The notes under the pieces were generated by a model. It was not told the origin of the DNA, did not search any database, and was given only the letters and a program-made list of their open reading frames with translations. From Aquabacterium sp. A3 (GTDB lineage Bacteria > Pseudomonadota > Gammaproteobacteria > Burkholderiales > Burkholderiaceae_C), in contig NZ_JBBPEV010000004.1 of assembly GCF_038069945.1 (NCBI RefSeq), positions 124,001 through 188,000 on the forward strand: DNA of 64,000 nucleotides. Reading direction: 5' to 3'. Positions 52,646-61,476 of this stretch are shown piece after piece. A program made the translations under genes and the position numbers. How positions within the stretch are numbered: the stretch's first letter is position 1; each line of letters begins with the position of its first letter.

Positions 52646-55600
52646 TCATCCACCCACAGAAGCATCCGGATTACGGACAAACGCGCGGCCCCAGGCCCGG
52701 CCACTGAGCGTGATCAGGTCGTCCACGAACGTGAACACCACCGGGATCACCAACAGGCTGAGGAAGGTGGACGTGATCAAGCCGCCAATGACCACGATGG
52801 CCATGGGTGAGCGGAAGCTGGGATCCACGCCAATGCCCAGCGCAATGGGCATCATGCCTGCGCCCATGGCGATGGTGGTCATGATGATGGGGCGTGCCCG
52901 CTTGTGGCAGGCATCGATGACCGCATCCCAACGGCTCAGGCCATGGTCATTGCGCGCGATGAGCACATAGTCCACCAGCAGAATCGAGTTCTTGGTGGCG
53001 ATGCCCATCAGCATGATCAAGCCGATCATGGACGGCATGGACAAGGCTTGCTGGGTCACCCACAGGGCAAAGATGGCCCCGGGCACCGACAGCACCAGCG
53101 CCACGAGGATGGTGACCGGTTGCATGAAGCCCTTGAACAGCAGCACCAGCACGATGTAGATGCACAGGATGCCCGTGAGCATGGCCAGGCCAAAACTGGC
53201 AAACAGCTCGTTCATGGCCTCGGCATCCCCCAGCGTGGAGATGGCCACGCCAGGCGGCGGGTTCTGGATGCTGGGCAGGGCCATGGCGCGCTTTTCCACC
53301 TCGCCCAGGGGCTGTTGGTTCAACTCGATCTCGAAGTTGATGTTGCGCTGGCGGTCATAGCGGCTGATCTGGGCCGGCCCGCTGTCCATCGACAAGGTGG
53401 CCACGCTGCCCAAAGGCACAGGCCCCCGCACGCCGGGCACGGGCAGCCGCGCCAGCAAAGACAGGTCGGTGCGGGCTTCGGCGGGCAGGCGCACCACCAC
53501 CGGCACCTGCCGCTGCGAGAGGTTCAGCTTGGGCAGCCCCTGCTCGTAATCGCCCTGGGTGGCGATGCGCAGCGTGTCGGCGATGGCCGAGGTGCTCACG
53601 CCCAGATCGGCCGCACGCGCCGGATCGGGCCGCACGACCAGCTCGGGACGCACCAGACTTTGAGACGAGGTCACGGCGCCAATGCCCGGGATCCCACGCA
53701 ATTCGCGCTCGACCACGGCCGCATGCTGCGCCACCATGGCGCCGTCCTCCCCAGACACCACCAGCACGTACTTCTCTGACGAGCCCCCGAAGCCGACCTT
53801 CACGCGCACCCCGGGCAGGGCCTCCATGGCCTGACGCAACTGGCCTTCAATGACCTGCTTGCTCACGCCCGGTCGGTCGTTGCGGTGGGTCATGTTCAGC
53901 GTCAGCGTGGCCTTGTTGACCTGGCCCACACCCTGCGGCATGAAGGGGTCGCTGCCTGCGGCCCCGCCACCGATGGCCGTGTAGACCAGCTTGACGTGCT
54001 CATGGGCGGCCACGATCTGGCGCGCGGCCTCGGCCGCCTCCAGCGTCTGCGCGTAGGTGCTGCCTGGCGGCAACTCCAGGCTCACCTGGGTCTGAGACAG
54101 GTCATCTGGCGGGATGAAGCCAGTGGGCAGGCGGCCCACCAGCAAGATGGCCATCCCCGTGAAGAGCGCCACGGCCACCATGGTCAGCCAGCGGTGCCTC
54201 AGACACCAGCGGGCCCACCCCAGGTAGCGGGTCATCCAGCGAGGATCAGGGTGCTCGCCCTTGGGCGGCTTGAGCAGATAAGCGGCCATCATCGGCGTGA
54301 GCATGCGCGCCACCACCAGCGAAAAGAACACCGCAATCGCCGCCGTCCACCCAAACTGCACGAAGAACTTGCCCGCCACACCGCTCATGAAGGCCGTGGG
54401 CAAGAACACCGCGATCAAGGTGAAGGTGGTGGCGATCACCGCCAGCCCGATCTCGTCGGCCGCCTCGCGCGCCGCATCCAGCGGGGCCTTGCCCATGGCC
54501 AGGTGGCGCATGATGTTTTCGATCTCGACGATGGCGTCATCCACCAGGATGCCCACCACCAGCGACAGCGACAGCAGCGTCACCACGTTGATGGAGAAAT
54601 CCATCAGGTACATCACGCCAAAGGCCGGGATCACCGACAAGGGCAAGGCGGCCGCAGCCACCACGGTGGCCCGCCAGTCGCGAAGGAAAAACCACACCAC
54701 CACCACGGCCAGGATGGCCCCTTCGTACAACAGGTGCATGGAGCCGTCGTAGTTCTCGACCACCGGGTCCACAAAGTTGAACGACTCGACGATCTGAACG
54801 TCCGGGTGATCGACGCGCAGCGCCGCCAGCGCCTGCTGTACGCCTTCGGCCACATCCACCTCGCCAGCGCCCTTGGCCCGCGTGATCTCGAACGCCACCA
54901 CGGGGCGGCCATCCAGCATCGCCCCCGAACGCTGCTCGGCCACGGTGTCGCGCACGGTGGCGATCTGATCCAGCCGAACACGTCGGCCATCGCTCAAGGC
55001 AATGTCCATGGCCGCCAACTCGTCGGCCGAGCGCACGGTGGCGATGGCACGCACGGTCTGCTCCAGGCCCCCGAAGTCCACCCGCCCACCGGAGGCCTCT
55101 TGCTGCACCGCGCGCAACTGGCGCGACACGTCGGCGGCGGTGGCGTTCAGCGCCAGCAAGCGAGCCGGGTCCAGATCGACATGCACTTCCCGGGTGACGC
55201 CACCCACGCGCGCCACGGCACCCACGCCCTTGACCGCCAGCAGGCGCTTGGTCACGGTGTGGTCCACGAACCAGGACAGCGCCTCCGTGTCCCGACGGTC
55301 CGACGCCACGGTGTACGTCAGGATGGGCGAACCCGACAGGTTCATCTTGGCGATCACCGGGTCACGCAGGTCACCGGGCAGGTCTGCGCGCACACGGGCC
55401 ACGGCGTCACGCACTTCGTCCAGCGCTTCCTGGGTGGGCTTTTCCAGCCGAAACTCCACCGTCACCAGCACGTTGCCGTCCTGCACACGGGTGTAGATGT
55501 GTTTGATGCCCTGCAGCGTGGCGATCGAGTTCTCGAGCTTGCGCGCCACCTCGGTTTCAAGCTGGGCTGGCGCAGCCCCTGGCAGGGCGGCACTGACCGT

Positions 55601-55735
55601 GATGGTGGGCAGGTCGATGTCGGGGAAGTTCTGAATCTTCATCCCCGCAAAGCCCATCAGGCCCACGATCGTGAGCATGATGAACAGCATGATGGCCGGA
55701 ATCGGGTTCCGGATGGACCAGGCCGAAACGTTCAT
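52646..55735 (-). CDS. RND-family multidrug efflux pump (inner-membrane subunit)
   Basis: A 1029-residue proton-driven exporter. SIRNPIPAIMLFIMLTIVGL opens the first membrane helix, FPDIDLPTITVSAALPGAAP leads the porter domain, and helix 4 has VVGILVDDAIVEIENIMRH with the two Asp of the proton relay. A second half repeats the fold (ILLVDYVLIARNDHG, LSVPGAIFALWV, RPIIMTTIAMGAGMMPIAL). The subgroup resembles the MdtB/MexK kind more than AcrB, though the ligand is unknown. The start overlaps the adaptor stop as TGATG; no outer-membrane channel gene adjoins. Confidence 0.92.
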   Translation of the reverse strand: MNVSAWSIRNPIPAIMLFIMLTIVGLMGFAGMKIQNFPDIDLPTITVSAALPGAAPAQLETEVARKLENSIATLQGIKHIYTRVQDGNVLVTVEFRLEKPTQEALDEVRDAVARVRADLPGDLRDPVIAKMNLSGSPILTYTVASDRRDTEALSWFVDHTVTKRLLAVKGVGAVARVGGVTREVHVDLDPARLLALNATAADVSRQLRAVQQEASGGRVDFGGLEQTVRAIATVRSADELAAMDIALSDGRRVRLDQIATVRDTVAEQRSGAMLDGRPVVAFEITRAKGAGEVDVAEGVQQALAALRVDHPDVQIVESFNFVDPVVENYDGSMHLLYEGAILAVVVVWFFLRDWRATVVAAAALPLSVIPAFGVMYLMDFSINVVTLLSLSLVVGILVDDAIVEIENIMRHLAMGKAPLDAAREAADEIGLAVIATTFTLIAVFLPTAFMSGVAGKFFVQFGWTAAIAVFFSLVVARMLTPMMAAYLLKPPKGEHPDPRWMTRYLGWARWCLRHRWLTMVAVALFTGMAILLVGRLPTGFIPPDDLSQTQVSLELPPGSTYAQTLEAAEAARQIVAAHEHVKLVYTAIGGGAAGSDPFMPQGVGQVNKATLTLNMTHRNDRPGVSKQVIEGQLRQAMEALPGVRVKVGFGGSSEKYVLVVSGEDGAMVAQHAAVVERELRGIPGIGAVTSSQSLVRPELVVRPDPARAADLGVSTSAIADTLRIATQGDYEQGLPKLNLSQRQVPVVVRLPAEARTDLSLLARLPVPGVRGPVPLGSVATLSMDSGPAQISRYDRQRNINFEIELNQQPLGEVEKRAMALPSIQNPPPGVAISTLGDAEAMNELFASFGLAMLTGILCIYIVLVLLFKGFMQPVTILVALVLSVPGAIFALWVTQQALSMPSMIGLIMLMGIATKNSILLVDYVLIARNDHGLSRWDAVIDACHKRARPIIMTTIAMGAGMMPIALGIGVDPSFRSPMAIVVIGGLITSTFLSLLVIPVVFTFVDDLITLSGRAWGRAFVRNPDASVGG

Positions 55736-56898
55736 CACGAGCCCTTCCGGGTGGCAGGTTCAGCCACCACCCGCACGGCATCACCGTCCGCCAGGAACGC
55801 CACCCCGGCGGCCACGACCTGGGCCTGGGCGTCCAGCCCCGACAGCACCTCCACCCGGTCGCCCTGACGGCGGCCCAATTGAACCTTCGTCTGGGCCACG
55901 GTACCACCGGGCTCCAGCCTGAACACGTAAGAAAAGCCGTCGCGCAGCAGCACTGCGGTTTGCGGCAGCGTCAGCCCACTGCCCTGCCCCACCAGCACAC
56001 GCCCCGGCGCGAACATGCCGGCGCGGGCCCCGGCCTGCAAGGCGCTGGCGGGCAAATCCACGTACACCAGGCCGTTGCGGGTGGAGGCATCCACCGTGGG
56101 GGCCACCATGCGCACCTGGCCTTCGATCGGCTGCCCACCGGGCGGCACGGCCACGGCCTTCATGCCAGGGCGCACTCGGGCCAGATCGGCCGAGGGCAGC
56201 TCGGCACGCCACTCCAGGCGCTGCTGGCGGATGAGCCTGAACAATTCCTGCCCCGGCTGCACCACCGCGCCCACCGTGGCCACGCGGGCCGAGATCACCC
56301 CATCGTCTGGGGCCACGATGCGGGTCTGACGCAGGCGCACCGCCTGAGTGGCCACCTGGGCCTGGGCCGACTGCACACGGGCACGGGCCGTCTGCTCGGC
56401 CGTCAGGGCGCGCTGGGCTTCTTGCGCGCTCATGGCCTTGCTGGCCTGCAGGGCCCGGGCGCGATCGGCGTTGGCCTGCGCCTCCTGGGCCAGGGCCTCG
56501 GCCTCCTGCAAGGCCGCCTGCGCGTTGAGCGCATCCGCCCTCACCGACTCGGCGGCCAGGCTGGCCAGCAACTGGCCTTTGCGCACGCGGTCGCCCACAT
56601 TCACCGCCACGACATCCAGGCGCAGCCCGCCCGCTTCGGCCCCCACCACCGCCTCTTGCCAGGCTGCGATGGTGCCGTTTGCACTCAACTCGACCGGCCA
56701 CTGGGCGGCCACCGGGCTCACCAGCGACACGCTGAGCGCCGCCTTGGCCGGCGCCGATGCGGCCCCGACCGCTGCAGGCGCGGCCGACTCCTCACGGCCA
56801 TCATCGGCACGAGATTGCACCCATGCCACCCCCGCCAGGCCCAACAGCGCTGCAGCGCCCCATGGTGCCGCCCGTCGCCACATCCGCTCATTGCTCAT
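55735..56898 (-). CDS. RND periplasmic adaptor (HlyD/AcrA family)
   Basis: A 387-residue membrane-fusion protein. One N-terminal hydrophobic segment (AAPWGAAALLGLAGVAWV), lipoyl half-motifs ANGTIAAWQEAVVGAEAGG and TRIVAPDDGVISARVATVG, a coiled-coil hairpin full of Ala, Gln and Glu between them, and a C-terminal beta-barrel (LEWRAELPSADLARVRPGM) are in family order. ATG at 56931 is an alternative that would overlap tetR more. It ends at the pump gene and starts within the 3' end of tetR. Confidence 0.9.
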   Translation of the reverse strand: MSNERMWRRAAPWGAAALLGLAGVAWVQSRADDGREESAAPAAVGAASAPAKAALSVSLVSPVAAQWPVELSANGTIAAWQEAVVGAEAGGLRLDVVAVNVGDRVRKGQLLASLAAESVRADALNAQAALQEAEALAQEAQANADRARALQASKAMSAQEAQRALTAEQTARARVQSAQAQVATQAVRLRQTRIVAPDDGVISARVATVGAVVQPGQELFRLIRQQRLEWRAELPSADLARVRPGMKAVAVPPGGQPIEGQVRMVAPTVDASTRNGLVYVDLPASALQAGARAGMFAPGRVLVGQGSGLTLPQTAVLLRDGFSYVFRLEPGGTVAQTKVQLGRRQGDRVEVLSGLDAQAQVVAAGVAFLADGDAVRVVAEPATRKGS

Positions 56899-57601
56899 GG
56901 TGCTCACCTCGGGCACGCGCCCGTTGCTCATGTTCTACCAGGGCCACGCCATAGCCCACCAGGCGGTCCAGCACACGCTGCATCGCCCCCTCGCCGTTCA
57001 ACAAGCCCGGCGCCAGGCCGTCCATGAACGCCCGCGACATGCCGTAGTCATGCACCATCGCCGACAAGGCAAACGCCAGTTGGTGCAAGGCATCGTCAGG
57101 CTCGTCCACCCCCACGTGGCGGGCCAGCAAGCGCACCACCCGCTGGTGCAGGGGCAGGATGTGCTGTGCCACCACGTCGTGAAAGGCGCCGCTGGGCTCG
57201 ATCATCTCGCGCAGGTACAACAACATCTCGGGCTCCAGCGGTGCCCCCGCCTCGGGCGGACACAAGAAGGCCGTCATCATGCGGCGCAGCGACTGCGCCA
57301 GACTGAGCCCTGGCGCATCAAAGGCCCCCAGATCCACACCGATGGCCTCGATGGGCCGCAACAACACGGCGCGGTACAAGCCGGCCTTGTCCCCAAAGTA
57401 GTAGTGGATGGAGGCCACGTTCTGGCCGGCAGCCTGACAGATCTCGCGGGTGGATGCACGGGCATAGCCTTTTTGGGCAAAGATGCGCATGGCCTCCGCC
57501 AGCAGGCGCTCACGGGCCCGCTCACCCCGGCTGGAGGCCGACAAGGCATCGCCCTCGACCGGCTCACCAGCACCAGAATCAAGCGCTTGATTAACTTTCA
57601 T
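56888..57601 (-). CDS. TetR-family regulator of the RND operon (CerR/CecR-like)
   Basis: A 237-residue regulator. The HTH is ASTREICQAAGQNVASIHYYFGDKAGLYRAV, the N-VASIHYYFG form seen in the DUF1956 subgroup, whose C-terminal domain (EPEMLLYLREMIEPSGAFHDVV) follows. It is first in the tetR-adaptor-pump operon, so it probably represses its own operon. A perfect palindrome sits inside its codons 4-9. ATG at 57610 (MRAMKV) is an alternative start. Confidence 0.87.
   Translation of the reverse strand: MKVNQALDSGAGEPVEGDALSASSRGERARERLLAEAMRIFAQKGYARASTREICQAAGQNVASIHYYFGDKAGLYRAVLLRPIEAIGVDLGAFDAPGLSLAQSLRRMMTAFLCPPEAGAPLEPEMLLYLREMIEPSGAFHDVVAQHILPLHQRVVRLLARHVGVDEPDDALHQLAFALSAMVHDYGMSRAFMDGLAPGLLNGEGAMQRVLDRLVGYGVALVEHEQRARARGEHHEQ
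57577..57592. promoter_or_regulatory. Perfect 16-bp palindrome inside the start of tetR
   Basis: AATCAAGCGCTTGATT is fully self-complementary. It covers codons 4 to 9 of the regulator gene, counting from the ATG at 57601. The symmetry and size suit a TetR dimer, and its AT content contrasts with the flanks. Binding here would act as a roadblock or would imply that transcription starts nearby. Confidence 0.6.
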
Positions 57602-57660
57602 CGCGCGCATGCTACTCCAGTTTCAGGCGGTGCGCAGACGGCAAAGGCACAATGCCGGCC

Positions 57661-58548
57661 ATGCAGTGGATTTCATGGCAGCACCCCAGTTCGGCCGGCT
57701 TCACGTTAAGGGGTTGGCACACCCCTCCTCGGGGACGCCCCCTGCTGCATTTTTTGCATGGCAACGGATTTTGTGGCCGCATGTACGAACCCATGCTGAG
57801 CCACCTGGCGGCCGACTTCGACCTGTGGCTGTGCGACATCCAGGGGCACGGCGACAGCGATCATGGTGGGCCGTTCGTGGGCTGGAACCGCAATGCCGAT
57901 CTGGCCCTGGAAGCCCTGCAGGCGCAAGGGCGCGCCTTTGAGCAGGTGCCCACCGTGGCCGTGGGGCACAGCTTTGGCGGCGTGCTCACTGCGCTCTTGC
58001 TGGCGCAGCACCCGCAGCGGTTCACGCGGGCGGTGCTGCTCGATCCGGTGCTGTTCACGCCCTCCATGGTGTTGGGCCTGACCTTGGCCGAAGCCACCGG
58101 CATGGCCCGTCATGCCCCACTGGCACGCCAGGCACGGGGTCGCCGCGCTCGGTGGGCCAGCCGTCAAGAGGCCCTGGACGGCCTGCGGGGGCGAGGCGTT
58201 TACAAAGGGTGGCAAGACGACGCCCTGAACGCCTTTGTCACCCACGGCTTGCGCGACGACACGGACGGCAGCGTGACCCTGAAATGCCACCCCTCACGCG
58301 AGGCCGAGATCTTCAGCTCGGGCCCAGAGCGACTATGGAACCAACTCGGACGGGTGCGCACCCCCACGGAGGTACTGCACGCACAGCACACCTTCAGCTT
58401 CGTCACCGAATCGGTGCACCGCTGGGCCGACATCAATCCGGCGGTGCAGACGCAGTTGGTGCCCGGCGGGCACTGCTTCATGCAGGAACGTCCACAGGAC
58501 ACGGCAGCACGCGTGCGCGCCTGTCTGTTGCCAGAAGGAATCACCTGA
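57661..58548 (+). CDS. Alpha/beta hydrolase (Ser nucleophile)
   Basis: A 295-residue hydrolase. Oxyanion loop FLHGNGFCGRMYEPML, nucleophile elbow VAVGHSFGGVLTALLL, and His in LVPGGHCFMQERPQD. A likely acid lies before the last strand. Between elbow and His is a helical cap rich in Arg and Ala. It is divergent from tetR, with about 60 bp between starts. ATG at 57652 is an alternative. Substrate unknown. Confidence 0.85.
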   Translation: MQWISWQHPSSAGFTLRGWHTPPRGRPLLHFLHGNGFCGRMYEPMLSHLAADFDLWLCDIQGHGDSDHGGPFVGWNRNADLALEALQAQGRAFEQVPTVAVGHSFGGVLTALLLAQHPQRFTRAVLLDPVLFTPSMVLGLTLAEATGMARHAPLARQARGRRARWASRQEALDGLRGRGVYKGWQDDALNAFVTHGLRDDTDGSVTLKCHPSREAEIFSSGPERLWNQLGRVRTPTEVLHAQHTFSFVTESVHRWADINPAVQTQLVPGGHCFMQERPQDTAARVRACLLPEGIT

Positions 58549-58718
58549 GGGCTTGTAGGGGTACCGCCGAAACAGGGGGGGCCGACATATGCAAGAAAAT
58601 GTAACAAACAGGGGATTTCGGTCACAACTGATTGCAGTTACAGCCGGGATTCCGGCGCCATGCGTGCAAAGTGTCACGAATTCCTGCTGAACTAAACAGG
58701 CTTTAAGGGAGAGATGAC

Positions 58719-59396
58719 GTGGACATTGAACGCATGCTTTTGATCATGCTGCACGTGGGCAGCTTTGTGGTCGCAGCCATCGGCATCGCCTACGCCGACT
58801 TGTCGCTGTTCAAGCACCAGCGCGTGGACCGCGCACTGCTGCACTGGGCCAGCCGCCTGGTGATGTGGGCGCTGATCGGTTTATGGGCCACGGGTGCGTT
58901 GATCGTCTGGATCGACACCCGTTTTGACCTTCACGCCATGATGGCCATGCCCAAACTGCTGGCCAAGCTGACCGTGGTGGTGGTGCTCAGCATCAATGGC
59001 TATTACCTGCACACCCGCTTTTTCGAGCGCCTGGGCCAACGGGTCAGCCCTTTTCGCCGCACCGTGAACCTCACGGCCGTGATGGCAGCGCTCAGCGGCG
59101 CCTCGTGGATGTTTGCCGCTTTTCTGGGTTTGGCCAAACCCCTGGGCAAGCTGTTCAATTACGTTGACTTCATGACCTTGTACGGCACGGTGCTGGGCCT
59201 GGCCATGGTGTTTGTGCTGGTGATGGTGCGCCCGCGCATGGCGGCCCTGCTGCGTGGCGAGTACGCCGCCCGTCAGGCCGAAGAACAAGCCAGGCTGCAA
59301 GCTGAAAGCCGCCAGGGCTCGCGCAACGCCCGCCGGGCACGCCGTCAGGCATCGCAGTCCATGGAGCTGCCTTCCTCCGAACGCGCCGCCGCCTGA
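58719..59396 (+). CDS. Small integral membrane protein of unknown function
   Basis: A 225-residue protein starting with GTG, preceded by AAGGGAGAGA. There are four hydrophobic segments (LIMLHVGSFVVAAIGIAYA; LVMWALIGLWATGALIVWI; LAKLTVVVVLSINGYYLH; YGTVLGLAMVFVLVMV) and a cytoplasmic tail rich in Ala, Arg, Gln and Glu. His in LMLHVGS-type position and in LHAMMAMPKLLAK could bind haem or metal, but this is guesswork. I do not recognise the family. Confidence 0.8.
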   Translation: MDIERMLLIMLHVGSFVVAAIGIAYADLSLFKHQRVDRALLHWASRLVMWALIGLWATGALIVWIDTRFDLHAMMAMPKLLAKLTVVVVLSINGYYLHTRFFERLGQRVSPFRRTVNLTAVMAALSGASWMFAAFLGLAKPLGKLFNYVDFMTLYGTVLGLAMVFVLVMVRPRMAALLRGEYAARQAEEQARLQAESRQGSRNARRARRQASQSMELPSSERAAA

Positions 59397-59493
59397 GCGC
59401 GCAGGGCCTGCCCGCACCATCTTTGAAAGAAGCGGGCCGCTGCGCCCTTTATTTCCAGCCTGGGGGTTGGGGGCGCCCGCTCATGATGCGGGC

Positions 59494-59967
59494 ATGCGCG
59501 CACGCCTTGTCGTCATGGTTGCCGTGCTGGCCCTGGGCACCCAGGCCTGCACCTTGCGACCCTTGTCCCAGCAAGCCACCCGGCGGGTGGACAGCGTGGC
59601 CCTGAGCGGCGACATCGCTGGCGCAGCGCGGGCCAACCCGTTCTGTCTGCACCTGCAACACGACGACCGCTTCTGGGTGGTTTACAGCCAGGTGTCCGTG
59701 AAGGCCTGGGTGACCGATGGGGCGTGTGCGGCCACATCCCCCACCTCAGGTCAGGCGGGCGACGCCCGGCCCGTGGACGCCATCGACCTGCGGTGGCTGC
59801 CCGACTGGCACGACACCCCCCGTCAAACCACCTGCACCGACAGCGCGCAGTGCAGCACGCAGGCCACCGACGTGATCGCTGGCCGCCACCTGGTGTGTGC
59901 CTCGGCCCGCGCCAGGGTGGGCAACCAAGTGGCCATGGTCACCACCGACGCGGTGCGCTGCCCTTGA
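59494..59967 (+). CDS. Hypothetical exported protein
   Basis: A 157-residue product with signal MRARLVVMVAVLALGTQAC; the Cys could be a lipidation site, but GTQAC is a poor lipobox. The mature part has further Cys residues (NPFCLHLQ, DGACAATSP, TTCTDSAQCSTQ, RHLVCASARA, DAVRCP) that may form disulfides. No family recognised. The long open stretch upstream from 59254 in the same frame is not considered coding. Confidence 0.6.
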   Translation: MRARLVVMVAVLALGTQACTLRPLSQQATRRVDSVALSGDIAGAARANPFCLHLQHDDRFWVVYSQVSVKAWVTDGACAATSPTSGQAGDARPVDAIDLRWLPDWHDTPRQTTCTDSAQCSTQATDVIAGRHLVCASARARVGNQVAMVTTDAVRCP

Positions 59968-59979
59968 GGCCTGGCCCGT

Positions 59980-60462
59980 TCACAACCACCAGGCCAGACC
60001 AAACCAGATGATCATGCCCAGCGACAGCAGGGCCTTCACCACCGTGGCGGCCACAAAGCCCAGGCCTGCCGCCATGCCCACGCGCGCGGCCTGACGCGCG
60101 TCATCGGGCGTGCTGCGCCACTGACCAGCGGTGGCGCCGATCACCGGGCCCAGGATGAGCCCCGGCAGACCGGCAAACAGCCCGGCCACTGCGCCCAGCC
60201 CTGCACCCGTGGCTGCCGCGCCCGAGCCGCCCACCTTTTTCACCAGCACGGCGGCGGCCAGGTAGTCCACCAGCCAGGCCAGCAAGGCCACCAGCCCCAG
60301 GGCCAGCACCGTCCAGCCACCCACATGCTGGTAACCGTCCAGCGAAGCGCCGAGCCACAAGCCTGCAAAGATCAAGGGCGTGCCCGGCAACAAGGGCAGC
60401 ACCACGCCCGCCAACCCCAGCATCACCAGGCCCACGGCCAGCACCACCAGAAAAACATCCAT
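59980..60462 (-). CDS. DUF456-family membrane protein
   Basis: A 160-residue hydrophobic protein. VVLPLLPGTPLIFAGLWLGA and the glycine-rich GAGLGAVAGLFAGLPGLILG with GPVIGATAGQ are the DUF456 pattern; the last helix is KALLSLGMIIWFGLAWW. The family function is unknown. ATG at 60462 (MDVFLVVLAVG) is the usual start; the frame runs to 60495. It converges with the exported protein gene. Confidence 0.85.
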   Translation of the reverse strand: MDVFLVVLAVGLVMLGLAGVVLPLLPGTPLIFAGLWLGASLDGYQHVGGWTVLALGLVALLAWLVDYLAAAVLVKKVGGSGAAATGAGLGAVAGLFAGLPGLILGPVIGATAGQWRSTPDDARQAARVGMAAGLGFVAATVVKALLSLGMIIWFGLAWWL

Positions 60463-60596
60463 GCACACCTCCAGTTCAGAACGACGCAGGAGCACCCCGG
60501 GCCGCTCTGATTGATCGTGGGGGCACCGAGGTCAGACTGCAAGTAGAAAGACAAGTAAATTCACTTCGAAAAAACCGAACCGTTGGAGCCCGGGGC

Positions 60597-61397
60597 TCAC
60601 ACCAGTGCTGCGGCGGTGAGCAGCAAGATCACACAAAACGCCCCCCGGAGCATGGGCTCGGGCCAGCGATGGGCCAGAGCCACCCCCCACGAGATCCCGG
60701 CCAGCCCCCCCAGCGCCATGGGCACGCCCAAAGACCAGTTCACCTGCCCCGCCATGGCGTACGTCCCCAAGGCGGCCACGGCGCCGGGCACCACCGCCGA
60801 CAGCCCCAGGCCCTGCGCCAGCGTCTGTCGCCGCACCCCGAACCACGTGGTCAAGGCCGGGGCCACCACCAGCCCGCCGCCCACCGTGAACAAGCCCGAG
60901 CACACCCCACTGATCAGGCCCAGGCCCACCATGCCGCGGTCTGGCAAGGTGGGCGGCTCAGCGCTGGTGTTGTCCAGGCGTGGCAGGGCCCCGTCTTGCC
61001 CGACGCGCTTGCTGGCGCCACGGGTTTGCCAGGCACCCCGTGCGGCCAAAGCCGCGATCACCAGCAGGAACACCGCGAAAGCCCCTTGCAGGTGGTGCGA
61101 TGGCCAGCGTGTGACCCACCAAGCCGTCACCGTGGCCGAGGCCACCGCGGCCAGCCCCAGGCACACCACAGGACGCCACTGGATGGCATTGCGCTGCTTG
61201 TAGCGCCAAAACCCCAGCGCAACGTTGGGCACCACCATGACCAGGGCGGTGCCCTGGGCCAGGGTCTGGTCCATGCCAAACAACCACACCAGCACGGGAA
61301 TGGCCATCAAACCGCCGCCGATGCCGAACATGCCCCCCACGCCACCCAGCACCAAGCCCAGCCCCACATTCGCGATCCACATCAGCATGCCCATCAC
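60597..61397 (-). CDS. TauE/SafE-type membrane transporter
   Basis: A 266-residue protein with about eight membrane helices in two related halves, each with a glycine motif: GLGLVLGGVGGMFGIGGGLM and LISGVCSGLFTVGGGLVVAP. These are the marks of the TauE/SafE family, which exports sulfite, sulfoacetate or similar anions. It is divergent from a LysR regulator, which may control it. Substrate unknown. Confidence 0.88.
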   Translation of the reverse strand: MMGMLMWIANVGLGLVLGGVGGMFGIGGGLMAIPVLVWLFGMDQTLAQGTALVMVVPNVALGFWRYKQRNAIQWRPVVCLGLAAVASATVTAWWVTRWPSHHLQGAFAVFLLVIAALAARGAWQTRGASKRVGQDGALPRLDNTSAEPPTLPDRGMVGLGLISGVCSGLFTVGGGLVVAPALTTWFGVRRQTLAQGLGLSAVVPGAVAALGTYAMAGQVNWSLGVPMALGGLAGISWGVALAHRWPEPMLRGAFCVILLLTAAALV

Positions 61398-61418
61398 CTC
61401 CAGGCCGCCAGTCTATTT

Positions 61419-61438
61419 ATTGATGAATTAGACTCAAT
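61419..61438. promoter_or_regulatory. Possible LysR-type binding box between TauE/SafE and LysR genes
   Basis: ATTGA (61419-61423) and TCAAT (61434-61438) are inverted arms 10 bp apart in an AT-rich divergent promoter region. The spacing resembles LysR boxes (T-N11-A type), but short arms occur by chance. Confidence 0.35.
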
Positions 61439-61476
61439 CACCTCTAAGTAAAAGCATTCTTGCGTTCAAATCAACA

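Noticed and set aside
53885..55867. 660-codon open frame opposite the RND pump gene
   Set aside because: The translation is His/Gln/Arg/Gly-rich and lacks motifs; the pump on the other strand is certain.
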